DNA of 50,699 nucleotides from a virus. Below, one piece after another: positions 32,412 through 40,680 of the stretch. Position 1 is the first letter of the stretch; every line of letters begins with the position of its first letter. The position numbers and the translations under genes were made by a program. A model generated the notes under the pieces. That model was not told the origin of the DNA and ran no database searches. It was given only the letters and a program-made list of their open reading frames with translations. The DNA lies in IMG/VR virus record IMGVR_UViG_3300032294_001918, positions 1 to 50,699 of that record; one strand, 5' to 3'.

Positions 32412-33578
32412 TTACGAACTAAATGCCCATTCTGCCATTCTTAGCCTTTCAGCTTCTATGCCATTAAGATCTGGTTTCGCTCCTTGTGGAGTTGGTGTTT
32501 GGTTGATATTAATATTCCCGTTCTTTTTTAAATGAGCTAACAATCTTTGGGATGCAGCTTCATTTGCTATTTTTGAAAAGATTTTTTCACGATTTTCAAG
32601 CAAATATTTATCTGCCATTATTTGTTGAACATTTGGTTTCCCTTCCTTGTTAAACCACCTATTCTCAAAATATAAATCTGTATCAAAATCCTCCAAATCA
32701 TTCTTCATTGCCAATCTTTCTTCTTCAGCTACATTAAATGAAATCGGTATTTCAACATCCTCGTCTTTTACCGAAACATTAAATCCATTGAAGGACTGGA
32801 AGTCAGAATCTAAAGTTCTTTCATAAATTGATCTAGCTTCTTGCATTATCTCAAATTCTGCTTGAGATTCAGCCTCTCTGCCACTTTCATTATAAATATC
32901 TGGCAAAGTTATTTCGCTTCTTAATTTTTCAATTTCTGGCTTTAAAACTTTTGCCTCAATCATCAATCTTCTTTCAGTGTAATCAACTTGTGATTGCCAT
33001 TGACTTACTTTTGCAGCATAATCATCATCTGATTCATCATAACCTTGTTCAGGTTTTAAAGGTACGAAAAATTGATCATAAAACAAAAGCTCAACATCTT
33101 CGTTTGATAAACTCTTATGTTTATTTTTAATATTTGTTTTTACAATCTCGGCAGCAATTTCAGAATTTAATTCTGAATTTATTAATTTTTCTAACCTTTT
33201 TTGTTGATTTAAAACTTCATAAACATCATCTGCTTTTCCTTCTTTAATAGCATCAAACAATGTTTTACTTACATCGTCTTTGAATTCAAAGCTTGGCGTT
33301 TCTTTTAGTTTTTTAAATTCTTGTTCTGCTTGTTCAACACTTTCAAAACCAAATCTTTCTCTAACGAATTCGTTTGGATCAAAAGATTGTGATGAAACCT
33401 GTTGTTCTTGATTTTGTTCATCATTTTGAACTGCTTGAGGCTGTTGCTCATTTGGCTCATTTGTTGCAGTAGGGGCTACTTCTACTTGCTGTTGCACTTG
33501 TGGTGCATTTTCATCCGAAAACGGATTGTAACCTTCTGCTAGCGTAATTGGCGCTGACATGTCTGTATTCTCTGGCAT
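32412..33578 (-). CDS. putative capsid scaffolding protein, 388 aa
   Basis: The first ~70 residues are disordered and Gln/Glu/Pro/Asn-rich (QVQQQVEVAPTATNEPNEQQ). They are followed by acidic helical segments (FESVEQAEQEFKKLKE; TLFDAIKEGKADDVYEVLNQQKRLEKLIN; YTERRLMIEAKVLKPEIEKLRSEI) and a short basic C-terminus with NINQTPTPQGAKPDLNG. A strongly acidic helical protein immediately upstream of the capsid gene is the standard place and composition of a scaffold. No protease motif is seen. The alternative is a minor head protein, but scaffold is the best fit. Confidence 0.65.
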   Translation of the reverse strand: MPENTDMSAPITLAEGYNPFSDENAPQVQQQVEVAPTATNEPNEQQPQAVQNDEQNQEQQVSSQSFDPNEFVRERFGFESVEQAEQEFKKLKETPSFEFKDDVSKTLFDAIKEGKADDVYEVLNQQKRLEKLINSELNSEIAAEIVKTNIKNKHKSLSNEDVELLFYDQFFVPLKPEQGYDESDDDYAAKVSQWQSQVDYTERRLMIEAKVLKPEIEKLRSEITLPDIYNESGREAESQAEFEIMQEARSIYERTLDSDFQSFNGFNVSVKDEDVEIPISFNVAEEERLAMKNDLEDFDTDLYFENRWFNKEGKPNVQQIMADKYLLENREKIFSKIANEAASQRLLAHLKKNGNININQTPTPQGAKPDLNGIEAERLRMAEWAFSS

Positions 33579-33604
33579 AAATGCTGATTTGGTTTCTATT
33601 TTTT

Positions 33605-33931
33605 TTAAGCCGCTGTTGTAGTCGTGGTTGTTGGAGCTGCGGTTGTGGTTGTGGTTGTAGTCCCAGAACCAATTGCTATTACACCACTAACGCTTATGGT
33701 AATAGGATATACTACAGCAGTATTTGTCAATAATTGCACACCATACCAACTTGTTCCATCACCATAAATAGGTTGTGTTAATCTACTATCGGCAAATAAT
33801 TGATTTGCTGATGTTAGTGTACTTGTTGTTGCATATACAATTTGAGTACCTTGATTAACGCCTATAAGATTTGCCTGATAGGCATCAGGATATGTATTTT
33901 TAGATAATACATATGCTATTGAATTTGCCAT
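33605..33931 (-). CDS. small Thr-tailed virion-surface candidate, 108 aa
   Basis: An ~88-residue beta-rich domain (SIAYVLSKNTYPDAYQANLIG…WYGVQLLTNTAVVYPITISVSGVIAIGSG) ends in a mucin-like tail, TTTTTTTAAPTTTTTTAA. Nearly the same tail closes the 106-residue protein encoded on the opposite strand at 40012-40332, and the same unit fills the linkers of the 1899-residue tail hub. The gene lies between the scaffold gene and another short Thr-tailed gene upstream of the portal, a common place for head decoration proteins. Function is not known; a surface decoration or fibre with a flexible, possibly glycosylated tail is the leading idea. Confidence 0.6.
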   Translation of the reverse strand: MANSIAYVLSKNTYPDAYQANLIGVNQGTQIVYATTSTLTSANQLFADSRLTQPIYGDGTSWYGVQLLTNTAVVYPITISVSGVIAIGSGTTTTTTTAAPTTTTTTAA

Positions 33932-33950
33932 TTTATTTCTATTTTAAATT

Positions 33951-34331
33951 TTAAGGTGCGGCTGTTGTGGTTGTTGCTACTGAACCTTGTAATAATAAAT
34001 AATTACCAATAATGCCAAATGCAACCATACCACTTGCATTAATTGATGACACATCGGCTTTGGTTGTCAAATTAACACCTAATACTGTAACCCAATTAGT
34101 TGGAACCTCTGGTGCTGGCAATAATTGCCCTGTAATAGAACCATTATCATTTGTAGTGCTAAAACTAATTGTTCCAGACGTACCTACAAATTGAACAACA
34201 GCCGAATCCCAACCAGATAAATCTTGATAAAAAGAATTATCTGTATTAAATGATTCAGTTGCATCTACAGTTGTACTAATTTTTGAACTAAATTTTTGTA
34301 GTCTTATTAAAAGCTTACTTACCGTTGCCAT
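33951..34331 (-). CDS. small beta-rich protein with short Thr tail, 126 aa
   Basis: The protein begins with MATVSKLLIRLQKF, then alternating strands (FYQDLSGWDSAVVQFVGTSGTISFSTTNDNGSI). A domain ending GMVAFGIIGNYLLLQGS follows, with a clipped Thr tail (VATTTTAAP) that resembles a truncated form of the long tails elsewhere. The beta pattern with a central W…QFVG…I…TTNDNG resembles decoration or tail-fold domains, but I cannot name a family. It lies 25 bases from the portal gene and 19 bases from the 108-residue Thr-tailed gene. The short tail may be a cut-down repeat, perhaps lost through slippage. Confidence 0.55.
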   Translation of the reverse strand: MATVSKLLIRLQKFSSKISTTVDATESFNTDNSFYQDLSGWDSAVVQFVGTSGTISFSTTNDNGSITGQLLPAPEVPTNWVTVLGVNLTTKADVSSINASGMVAFGIIGNYLLLQGSVATTTTAAP

Positions 34332-34356
34332 TTTTTTTTATTTTAATTTTTTATAA

Positions 34357-36747
34357 TTATTGTTGTTGCATTTGTTGTTCCATCATCATTTGTTCCTCTT
34401 CAGAAAGCTGTTGTTCGCCCATTTGCTCCATTTGCATTTGCTCTTGCTGTTGCGCTTGTTGCTCTAAAGCCATTTGCTGTTCTTCATTTTGCACTTCAAT
34501 TGGCACATTTACATTTTGCAAAGTATCAGCAACTAATTGTTGAAGCTCGGCTGGTACAGGAATATTTGCTTTTGCAAGATCAAAGACACCTTGTAGTATG
34601 ATTTCTTTTTCTCTAGCTAAAGCCTTTTTACCATCAATAATTGTATCAGCTTGCATTTTTGCTTGAATACTAGCTTGTTGTGCTTGAGCATTTTGCTCAC
34701 TATTCATTTGAGCTTTTTCTTGTTCCGTTTTAATGTATCTTTTTTGAGCTTGTCTAAAATATAATTCACCTAAGTCAACATTTTCTTTAGCTATTCTCAT
34801 TACCTTAAATGGATCTAGATACATAACTAATTGAGGATTTGATGCCATAGCATTGTTCATCATTATTTGCAAATTAGCAATTTCTTGAGCTTGTGGCATC
34901 ATTTTAACTGTAGCAACAAAGTTTCTATCTTTTACATCTTCTTCCTTTAATATATCTCTATATTTTTTAGATCCGTAAGTAACACTTTTATTTAATAAAC
35001 AAGCTATCTTTTTGCATGTTTCTTCCATTACATAGATATATGCATCATACATATATTCTGTAGCATTATTTGCTAAAGCTCTTGAAGCTTCAATATTTGA
35101 AGCGGCAACTCTTGGTTGAGCAGCTTGATTCATTAAATTAGGATCTTCTCCTAACTCATCTTTCAATACTTGATAATGGAATTGATATAATTGAATTAAC
35201 GCTTGCAATTGAGGTGCAAAACCAGTATTTGCCAATTCGGTAATTGGAACTGGAATTCTATTTCCTTCAGCATCTCTACCGCGATAATAAAGTTTACCTG
35301 TTTGCTCCCAAATCTTTTGTACCTCCAATGGCTTTACAGAATCACCTAATCCTAAATCTAATTCTTGTAATGCATCTACATCAATTGAAGCTCCCGCTGG
35401 TACCATTTTAGCTACCATTTGTTGTATCTTCAATCTAGCTAAAATCATTTGCTCAATAGGCTCTTCAATTTTTTCAGGTACAGCCACATTACGCATATCG
35501 TAAGGGTCGTACATATAAAAACTATAAGAAAACTCTGCGTTACCTAATTCTTTTGGATCTTGTGGGCGAATCATATTCTTTTTAATACCCCACTTAATCA
35601 TAGTTTGAGTAACTGGACAATATACACCTTCGTATATATTCCATTTTTTCTCTTCTAAATATTCTTGATTTTCATCTATTTTTTCAGGCTTGCCCTTTCT
35701 AATAATCGTGCTGCCATTCTTTTTTGTCTTGGTAACGGTATATCCATCAGAATCTAATGTTCTGATTTCAAATTGTACTAAATCAATATTCCATTCATCA
35801 TAAGGTCTTAACCAAGAAACGTTCCAATCTTGCATCCATTTGATCTTATCTGTTAATTGGTATTCTTTTGATGATTGAGCTAATCTAAAAATATCTTCTT
35901 CGGTTAAAATACCACCAGCAGCAATACTATATCTTGCTCTTATTTCACTAACTTTCATAGACAAAATATGTCCTCTATAAGTGGTATCTCTAAAATCAGG
36001 GAAATCAGAATAAGAATAAATTGCATTTTCAGGTCTAATCCATTGAACATGAACTTCCCCTTCTTCATCCATAAAAGTATAAGTACATACTAATCCTACT
36101 TCCGCAGAATCATGTAATAATCTTTGTTTTAAAACATCATTCCATCCATTAGCCTCTAATACGTTATTACATCCAATACTATATTGTATTTCTTCTGGCA
36201 AATGATTAAATTCACTAATCCATCTATCTAATTCATCTTTATCTTCTGCAATAAATTGATCTTGAGGAATAATTGGAATACCAGACTCTTGTTGTATTTG
36301 CGCTAAAACTTCTTTATTTTGATAAATAAATTCAGCTTCATCTGCTGCATTCTTTTTAAGCATTGCAGATGCGCTATCTGTAGCAGTAACTGTAACCTTT
36401 TCATTTCTACTCATCCATGAGCCTACTAATCTTGCAACAATTGTATTACCAATAATAATTGATTTCCAATTAATATTTACAAAGTTAGCTTTACTATTCA
36501 TCTCCAAACGATCCATAAACACACTCATGTCTATTTTACCGTTTGCGATTTGTCTATTTTTTCTAAATCTATTATTTCTTAACCAAAAATATGTTTGGTT
36601 ACCGTAAATTGTAGAATAGATGCTCTGTGCAACATTTTTACCATATGCATAATCTTTTTTAGATGCTACATCTGTAGTAATTTGAAACTTTTTTAAGGCT
36701 TCTCCATTGCTATTTGCTGCTGATATGAATAACGGACTATCTGCCAA
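34357..36747 (-). CDS. portal protein, 796 aa
   Basis: The gene lies next to the large terminase and upstream of the scaffold and capsid genes. The sequence has the long-portal style known from crAss-like and related Bacteroidota phages: an N-terminal wing (FISAANSNGEALKKFQITTDVASKKDYAYGKNVAQSIYSTIYG), WIRPENAIYSYSDFPDFRDTTYRGH, and a stem/clip region. A helical barrel part follows (QLQALIQLYQFHYQVLKDELGEDPNLMNQA…PRVAASNIEASRALANNATEYMYDAYIYVMEETCKKI). The last ~90 residues are an extreme Gln/Glu/Met stretch, likely disordered or coiled and inside the head. A perfect -7 box lies just upstream. No frameshift is visible. Confidence 0.78.
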   Translation of the reverse strand: MADSPLFISAANSNGEALKKFQITTDVASKKDYAYGKNVAQSIYSTIYGNQTYFWLRNNRFRKNRQIANGKIDMSVFMDRLEMNSKANFVNINWKSIIIGNTIVARLVGSWMSRNEKVTVTATDSASAMLKKNAADEAEFIYQNKEVLAQIQQESGIPIIPQDQFIAEDKDELDRWISEFNHLPEEIQYSIGCNNVLEANGWNDVLKQRLLHDSAEVGLVCTYTFMDEEGEVHVQWIRPENAIYSYSDFPDFRDTTYRGHILSMKVSEIRARYSIAAGGILTEEDIFRLAQSSKEYQLTDKIKWMQDWNVSWLRPYDEWNIDLVQFEIRTLDSDGYTVTKTKKNGSTIIRKGKPEKIDENQEYLEEKKWNIYEGVYCPVTQTMIKWGIKKNMIRPQDPKELGNAEFSYSFYMYDPYDMRNVAVPEKIEEPIEQMILARLKIQQMVAKMVPAGASIDVDALQELDLGLGDSVKPLEVQKIWEQTGKLYYRGRDAEGNRIPVPITELANTGFAPQLQALIQLYQFHYQVLKDELGEDPNLMNQAAQPRVAASNIEASRALANNATEYMYDAYIYVMEETCKKIACLLNKSVTYGSKKYRDILKEEDVKDRNFVATVKMMPQAQEIANLQIMMNNAMASNPQLVMYLDPFKVMRIAKENVDLGELYFRQAQKRYIKTEQEKAQMNSEQNAQAQQASIQAKMQADTIIDGKKALAREKEIILQGVFDLAKANIPVPAELQQLVADTLQNVNVPIEVQNEEQQMALEQQAQQQEQMQMEQMGEQQLSEEEQMMMEQQMQQQ

Positions 36748-36765
36748 TGTGATTGTATTTTACGT

Positions 36766-36793
36766 CAAATATACTAAATATTAAGAATTTAGT
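36766..36793 (-). promoter_or_regulatory. putative promoter with inverted repeat ahead of the portal gene
   Basis: TATATTTG (36773-36766 on the minus strand) matches the TAnnTTTG box and lies 19 bases before the portal ATG. Immediately upstream is a 7-bp inverted repeat, ACTAAAT…ATTTAGT (36773-36779 with 36787-36793), which overlaps the box by one base. It may be an operator or a weak terminator of the terminase transcript. Confidence 0.45.
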
Positions 36794-36804
36794 AAAATTT
36801 TTAA

Positions 36805-38853
36805 TTAATTGAACTCTGGCTTATAGCTTCTAACCAATGGTTCCCGTTTAATTTGTTTTTGAACTGGTTCCATAAGACATACTATTAACATTAAAAATGA
36901 TACTGTTTGGTCAAAATCAGTTCTATTGTTTGGATCAAACTTTTTGGCATCTTCCAACAAGTTTTCAAAATCTATAGAATCAATATGAGATTCAAAATAC
37001 ATAATTCCAACATCTGTCTGCTTGGTTAAGCTAAACGGAGTTGTTGGGAAACCTTTATATCTTTCTGCTGTTTCTCTTTTAGAAGGATCAATTGTTGAAA
37101 GTGGGTAAGAACCTAAATACCCGACACGCCCTCTATCTCTAAAATATGATAAATAATCATCACTATTATGCTCGTACCACGCTTGATAACCATAAAATTC
37201 AGCCGCTAAAAGAACTTGCTCATGCAATGTTTCTTTAATTTGAGGTCTGCCATACAAATGACCTATTGCCTTACCGGTGGTTTCTGGATTTAATAAATCA
37301 TATCTTCTACCAATCCAAGCTGATGCTTTTGAACCGTATTTACCACCTTGACTATTACTGTATCCGTCAATTGCTATTGCGCCATCAGATACCCTTCCCG
37401 GTTTTCTAGTTTTAACATCAAATGTATGCTTATTCTCTTCGCCTTTTGGTGGGAATTGAGTTATAACCCAATGAAAATCTTCTTCTTTATCATGAATATT
37501 TCTCCACCTTACCGTTTGGTCAATATCTCGGTAAAATATAACATGCCTTTTTAATACAGGATTTTCTTTCAAATACTGCTCCCTTGCTCCTATATTCATT
37601 ACATTAAAAATACACTTATCGGAGTCTGTGCTAAACGCTTCATCAATTGTCAATGGTTCTTTTCTAACACGAGCAGACAATGCTCTTGGGTTGTTTTTAA
37701 CCGTTTCTCTATCTGCTAAAATTTGGTCTAAAGTCTTATTTTCATCAGGGAAGCCAAAGTCGTCAAAGTTTCTAGTTCGCTTTGCAGACATAAAAAATCT
37801 ATAAAGACCGCTTGAAGTCGTCCCATTATCTTGCCTTTTATCTTGATTACTTTCTTCCCATAATAATTTAAACGCATCTTGAACACCATCTTTTTCTGTA
37901 GTTAATTTTTCTACCGTAGTAGTATATAAAGCCTTTCCGATAATCTTACCTTCATCATCTAGCAAACAATAACGCACAACCTCGTGTCTATCATAAACAT
38001 TAACCTCTGTTGTTTTACCACACTCGTCTGCCACATATCTATGTAATTTTTGTCCATCATAAGCTACTGTGTCTGCCGATTGATGGTCAATAATTGATCC
38101 TAATTCATCTTTGTCAACACTATCTTCAGCTTTTTTACCTCTTACGTTTGTCTTTTGGAATCTCATCTCTGTTTTAGGATTAACACCCAAAGACATATCA
38201 TATTCTGGTCTAAAAAACTTTGGCAATCTTCTGAAAGGATTAACAACTGTCTTAGCAAAGAATTTTTTGGCATCCGAACCTGTTTTAGACTGAATACCGC
38301 CGTTTGTCATCTTAGTCCTAGTAATGTATTCAGAAACAAATAGCCCAGCTACAAATGATTTACCAAAACGTCTTTTAGTTACTTCAAGCATCCCCATACA
38401 TAATGGATCTTGAATACAATAATCCATAAAATAGAACTTTTCCAAATCCGGAATACGAAACTTAGGATAACCAATATCAATAGGCCACCATTGTAAATAT
38501 AAATAATGCAACCCTGTTAAATATGTGGGAGTGCCATTGTTCATATACCAAAATCCATTCAACCTTCTATCCCACTCTTGTTTCTTATATTCTTCTAGTC
38601 TTTCATCATAAAATTCAACCTCGTCATCTTTTTTCTTTTTATCAAACTCATCCCACTTCTTCATTGTATCTTGATACCAATCTGGCATAGGTATTCTTTT
38701 CCAAAATTGCTCACATTCAATTTCAGACCTTTTATATATACCCCTAAATTCTACTTGTTTTGTAATTATATTGTATACATAACCTTCAGGAGGCAAATTA
38801 CACTTTAGCCCTTGAATGTCCACAACACTCCCGCCTTCAATTTTTTCGTACAT
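36805..38853 (-). CDS. terL: terminase large subunit, 682 aa
   Basis: This is the packaging motor. The ATPase has an N-terminal adenine-side region with YLTGLHYLYLQWWPID, a Walker A-like loop TKRRFGKS (about 159-166) and a Walker B YVADE (about 273-277). The nuclease has an RNase H-like fold with acidic residues at D496 (GAIAIDGYSN), E561 (AWYEHNSDD) and D648 (TDFDQTVSF), which fit the three-metal-ligand arrangement. Length (~680) and the divergent Walker A match large terminases of Bacteroidota podoviruses including crAss-like phages. The upstream 128-residue gene is a probable small subunit, two bases away. It cuts and translocates concatemeric DNA into the portal encoded next to it. Confidence 0.88.
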   Translation of the reverse strand: MYEKIEGGSVVDIQGLKCNLPPEGYVYNIITKQVEFRGIYKRSEIECEQFWKRIPMPDWYQDTMKKWDEFDKKKKDDEVEFYDERLEEYKKQEWDRRLNGFWYMNNGTPTYLTGLHYLYLQWWPIDIGYPKFRIPDLEKFYFMDYCIQDPLCMGMLEVTKRRFGKSFVAGLFVSEYITRTKMTNGGIQSKTGSDAKKFFAKTVVNPFRRLPKFFRPEYDMSLGVNPKTEMRFQKTNVRGKKAEDSVDKDELGSIIDHQSADTVAYDGQKLHRYVADECGKTTEVNVYDRHEVVRYCLLDDEGKIIGKALYTTTVEKLTTEKDGVQDAFKLLWEESNQDKRQDNGTTSSGLYRFFMSAKRTRNFDDFGFPDENKTLDQILADRETVKNNPRALSARVRKEPLTIDEAFSTDSDKCIFNVMNIGAREQYLKENPVLKRHVIFYRDIDQTVRWRNIHDKEEDFHWVITQFPPKGEENKHTFDVKTRKPGRVSDGAIAIDGYSNSQGGKYGSKASAWIGRRYDLLNPETTGKAIGHLYGRPQIKETLHEQVLLAAEFYGYQAWYEHNSDDYLSYFRDRGRVGYLGSYPLSTIDPSKRETAERYKGFPTTPFSLTKQTDVGIMYFESHIDSIDFENLLEDAKKFDPNNRTDFDQTVSFLMLIVCLMEPVQKQIKREPLVRSYKPEFN

Positions 38854-38855
38854 AA

Positions 38856-39242
38856 TTAATATCTTTTACCAGCTAATTCGCCTACCGCATCGGCCATGTT
38901 TTCTGGAGAAAATGGCTTTCTATTAACCTGAACTATTTCTTTTTTATCGTTTGTTTCTTGATTAATACCGGCTAATACTTCTAAAGCTTTAATTGAAGCT
39001 GAAATTGTTCCAGCATCTACCCATATCTTTTGTAGTCTTTCAAATGTCTTAATTTTAGGATCGTCAATATCAATTGCAGTAAGACTTGTTTTATTTAACA
39101 ATTCAGCCATTTCATTAGCTTTTCTATTAAGTGCATGATATAGCTTACCTATTCCATCTTGTTGATAATAAGCATTTTTACCCTCTAAATAAGCTATCTG
39201 TTTTTCTAAATCCTTAATTTTATTTTCTAATTCTGCTGACAT
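38856..39242 (-). CDS. probable small terminase subunit or terminase-associated protein, 128 aa
   Basis: The N-terminal ~30 residues are a predicted coiled coil (LENKIKDLEKQIAYLEGKNAYYQQ). Helical segments follow (GKLYHALNRKANEMAELLNKT; KTFERLQKIWVDAGTISASIKALEVLAGI), ending in a basic tail (VNRKPFSPENMADAVGELAGKRY). It sits directly before the large terminase with a two-base gap and overlaps the end of the 221-residue gene by one base. Small terminases have this size and helical character, but no HTH is obvious here, so the assignment is from position and composition only. Confidence 0.5.
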   Translation of the reverse strand: MSAELENKIKDLEKQIAYLEGKNAYYQQDGIGKLYHALNRKANEMAELLNKTSLTAIDIDDPKIKTFERLQKIWVDAGTISASIKALEVLAGINQETNDKKEIVQVNRKPFSPENMADAVGELAGKRY

Positions 39243-39907
39243 TAATTTAATTTTTTAGCATCTGAAATATTATAACCAATCAATAAATCACCTTTTACTA
39301 CTTTTTCAGTCAATTCATGTTCAACTGAAATTACTTCGTTTCTGTCGTTTCCTTCTGGATAATATCTCAATCTTATAATCTTGCCCTCTGTTCCATCATC
39401 GTTTTGATAAATAATTTCATAATCACTTGATATTACAGTACCTACGACATTACCAGATAATTCACCGCTAGTAACATAAATCTTATTTTTAACTAAAGTA
39501 GGTTCAACTCCTTGCAAAAAACCAGTATATGGTTCAAAAACCCTTAGTCCAGTAATAAAATTATTTAAAGGGTTCCACGTAGAACCTTTTTCGCTTCTCC
39601 ACATAAAACATTCTTCAATTGGTATTGAGAAATATTGCATGTCGGAAGATGCTTCTGCTGTTGGTCTTTGATAATTAAAAATTTTATAAGTATCATGAGT
39701 AGCATTATGATGAATTAAAATTTCAGAACCAACGGGTATGCCCGTAGCATCTACTACTTCAGCATTTACTGGCTTAACATAACGCATGTTAAAATTATCA
39801 TATACTCTTTCTAACTTTATCTTTGTTCCATCTTTAAATGTATGGCTATTTTTGCTTTCTAAATCAACCTTAATGATTACTCTATTACTTGGAGCTTTCA
39901 ATTTCAT
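39242..39907 (-). CDS. two-domain beta-rich protein, possibly GroES-like, upstream of terminase
   Basis: Residues ~1-110 follow a Cpn10-like path (NRVIIKVDLESKNSHTFKDGTKIKLERV…NAEVVDATGIPVGSEILIHHNATH…SIPIEECFMW). A related second unit seems to occur at ~130-221 (VKNKIYVTSGELSGNVVGTVISSDYEIIY…ELTEKVVKGDLLIGYNISD). If the resemblance is real, this would be a double GroES-like domain, but the glycine loop and the mobile loop are poorly matched, so it may be only a similar small barrel. It is the first gene of the terminase operon, with a divergent promoter region ahead of it. Function is not known. Confidence 0.42.
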   Translation of the reverse strand: MKLKAPSNRVIIKVDLESKNSHTFKDGTKIKLERVYDNFNMRYVKPVNAEVVDATGIPVGSEILIHHNATHDTYKIFNYQRPTAEASSDMQYFSIPIEECFMWRSEKGSTWNPLNNFITGLRVFEPYTGFLQGVEPTLVKNKIYVTSGELSGNVVGTVISSDYEIIYQNDDGTEGKIIRLRYYPEGNDRNEVISVEHELTEKVVKGDLLIGYNISDAKKLN

Positions 39908-39960
39908 AATTAATTAATTTAATTAAAATTACACGATTTTTTATATCTACCAAAATTTAT

Positions 39961-39968
39961 TATATTTG
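39961..39968 (+). promoter_or_regulatory. putative -7 promoter box for the small plus-strand pair
   Basis: TATATTTG on the plus strand matches TAnnTTTG and lies 44 bases before the ATG at 40012, in the 104-base gap between divergent genes. The leader between them is almost only A and T (AAAAAAAATTTATAACAAAAAAAACAATT). No clear -33 TTTG was found. The minus-strand promoter for the terminase operon must also lie in this gap, but no perfect box was seen. Confidence 0.5.
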
Positions 39969-40011
39969 TATTGCCCAAAAAAAAATTTATAACAAAAAAA
40001 ACAATTAAAAA

Positions 40012-40332
40012 ATGGCAAATCATTTATCAGTTTATGTTTATCGTAGAAACCAATACGATTTAACGAACCCTAACGGCACCCCTGCAACTGGTGGTGTTTT
40101 ATTCTCATTACCTACTATTGATTTACAGGTACAACCAACAACTGTAGTAGCAAATGGCGTACAAATGAATTCATTAATTCTTATGTATCCTAGTGGTCTT
40201 AACCAACCAGCTGAAAAATTATATAGCGCTGCAACTGTTGCGCAGTTAATTTCAGCTATTAATGGCGGTGGTATTGCAACTACTACTACAACCACAGCGG
40301 CTCCAACGACAACTACAACAACAGCAGCTTAA
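40012..40332 (+). CDS. Thr-tailed paralogue 1 of the plus-strand pair, 106 aa
   Basis: The N-terminal ~85 residues (VYVYRRNQYDLTNPNGTPATGG…TTVVANGVQMNSLILMYPSGLNQPAEKLYSAATVAQLI) are homologous by eye to the next gene (RNQYALLNPNGTPATSG…TVANGVTMNSIVEVAPTGLNQ). After a Gly linker (INGGGIA) comes a mucin-like tail of two TTTTTT runs (TTTTTTAAPTTTTTTAA). The tail matches those of minus-strand virion proteins, hinting that this small protein also ends up on the particle. It is isolated on the plus strand with its own promoter and terminator, so expression is independent of the late operon. Function unknown; a decoration or fibre-like subunit is plausible. Confidence 0.6.
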   Translation: MANHLSVYVYRRNQYDLTNPNGTPATGGVLFSLPTIDLQVQPTTVVANGVQMNSLILMYPSGLNQPAEKLYSAATVAQLISAINGGGIATTTTTTAAPTTTTTTAA

Positions 40333-40365
40333 TCAAAAATTAAAAACAATTAAAAATATTAAAAA

Positions 40366-40629
40366 ATGGCAAGTATAGTATCAATTACAGCATATCAAAG
40401 AAACCAATATGCTTTATTAAACCCTAATGGAACTCCTGCAACTTCAGGTATTGCTTACGGATTCCCAGTAAACACAATTATGGCTTACCCTGCTCCTTCA
40501 GGAACAGTAGCAAACGGAGTAACTATGAACTCAATAGTTGAAGTAGCTCCTACTGGCTTAAATCAAGTACCAGTATTGTTTTACACAACTTCTACTGTAG
40601 CGCAAATTAATACAGCCGCAAACGCTTAG
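40366..40629 (+). CDS. paralogue 2 of the plus-strand pair, without Thr tail, 87 aa
   Basis: This is the same domain as its neighbour (YQRNQYALLNPNGTPATSGIAYGF; TVANGVTMNSIVEVAPTGLNQVPVLFYTTSTVAQINTA), but it ends at the conserved core without the Thr tail. It starts 33 bases after the first gene in an A-rich leader and ends just before a strong terminator, so the two form a two-gene unit made by tandem duplication. One copy gained or lost the tail after duplication, a small natural experiment in what the tail does. I do not recognise the domain family. Confidence 0.6.
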   Translation: MASIVSITAYQRNQYALLNPNGTPATSGIAYGFPVNTIMAYPAPSGTVANGVTMNSIVEVAPTGLNQVPVLFYTTSTVAQINTAANA

Positions 40630-40648
40630 TCTTAAAAAAACGTAAATT

Positions 40649-40680
40649 AGCCCCTTTTTAACGAGGGGCTTTTTTATTTT
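40649..40680 (+). terminator. strong rho-independent terminator of the plus-strand pair
   Basis: A 7-bp G+C-rich stem (AGCCCCT at 40649-40655 with AGGGGCT at 40664-40670) encloses an 8-base loop and is followed by TTTTTTATTTT. The minus-strand stop codon of the 46-residue gene lies in its loop (40658-40660), so one stem arm and part of the loop also encode that gene's last residues. On the minus strand no good T-tract follows the hairpin, so it acts mainly on plus transcripts. Confidence 0.85.
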
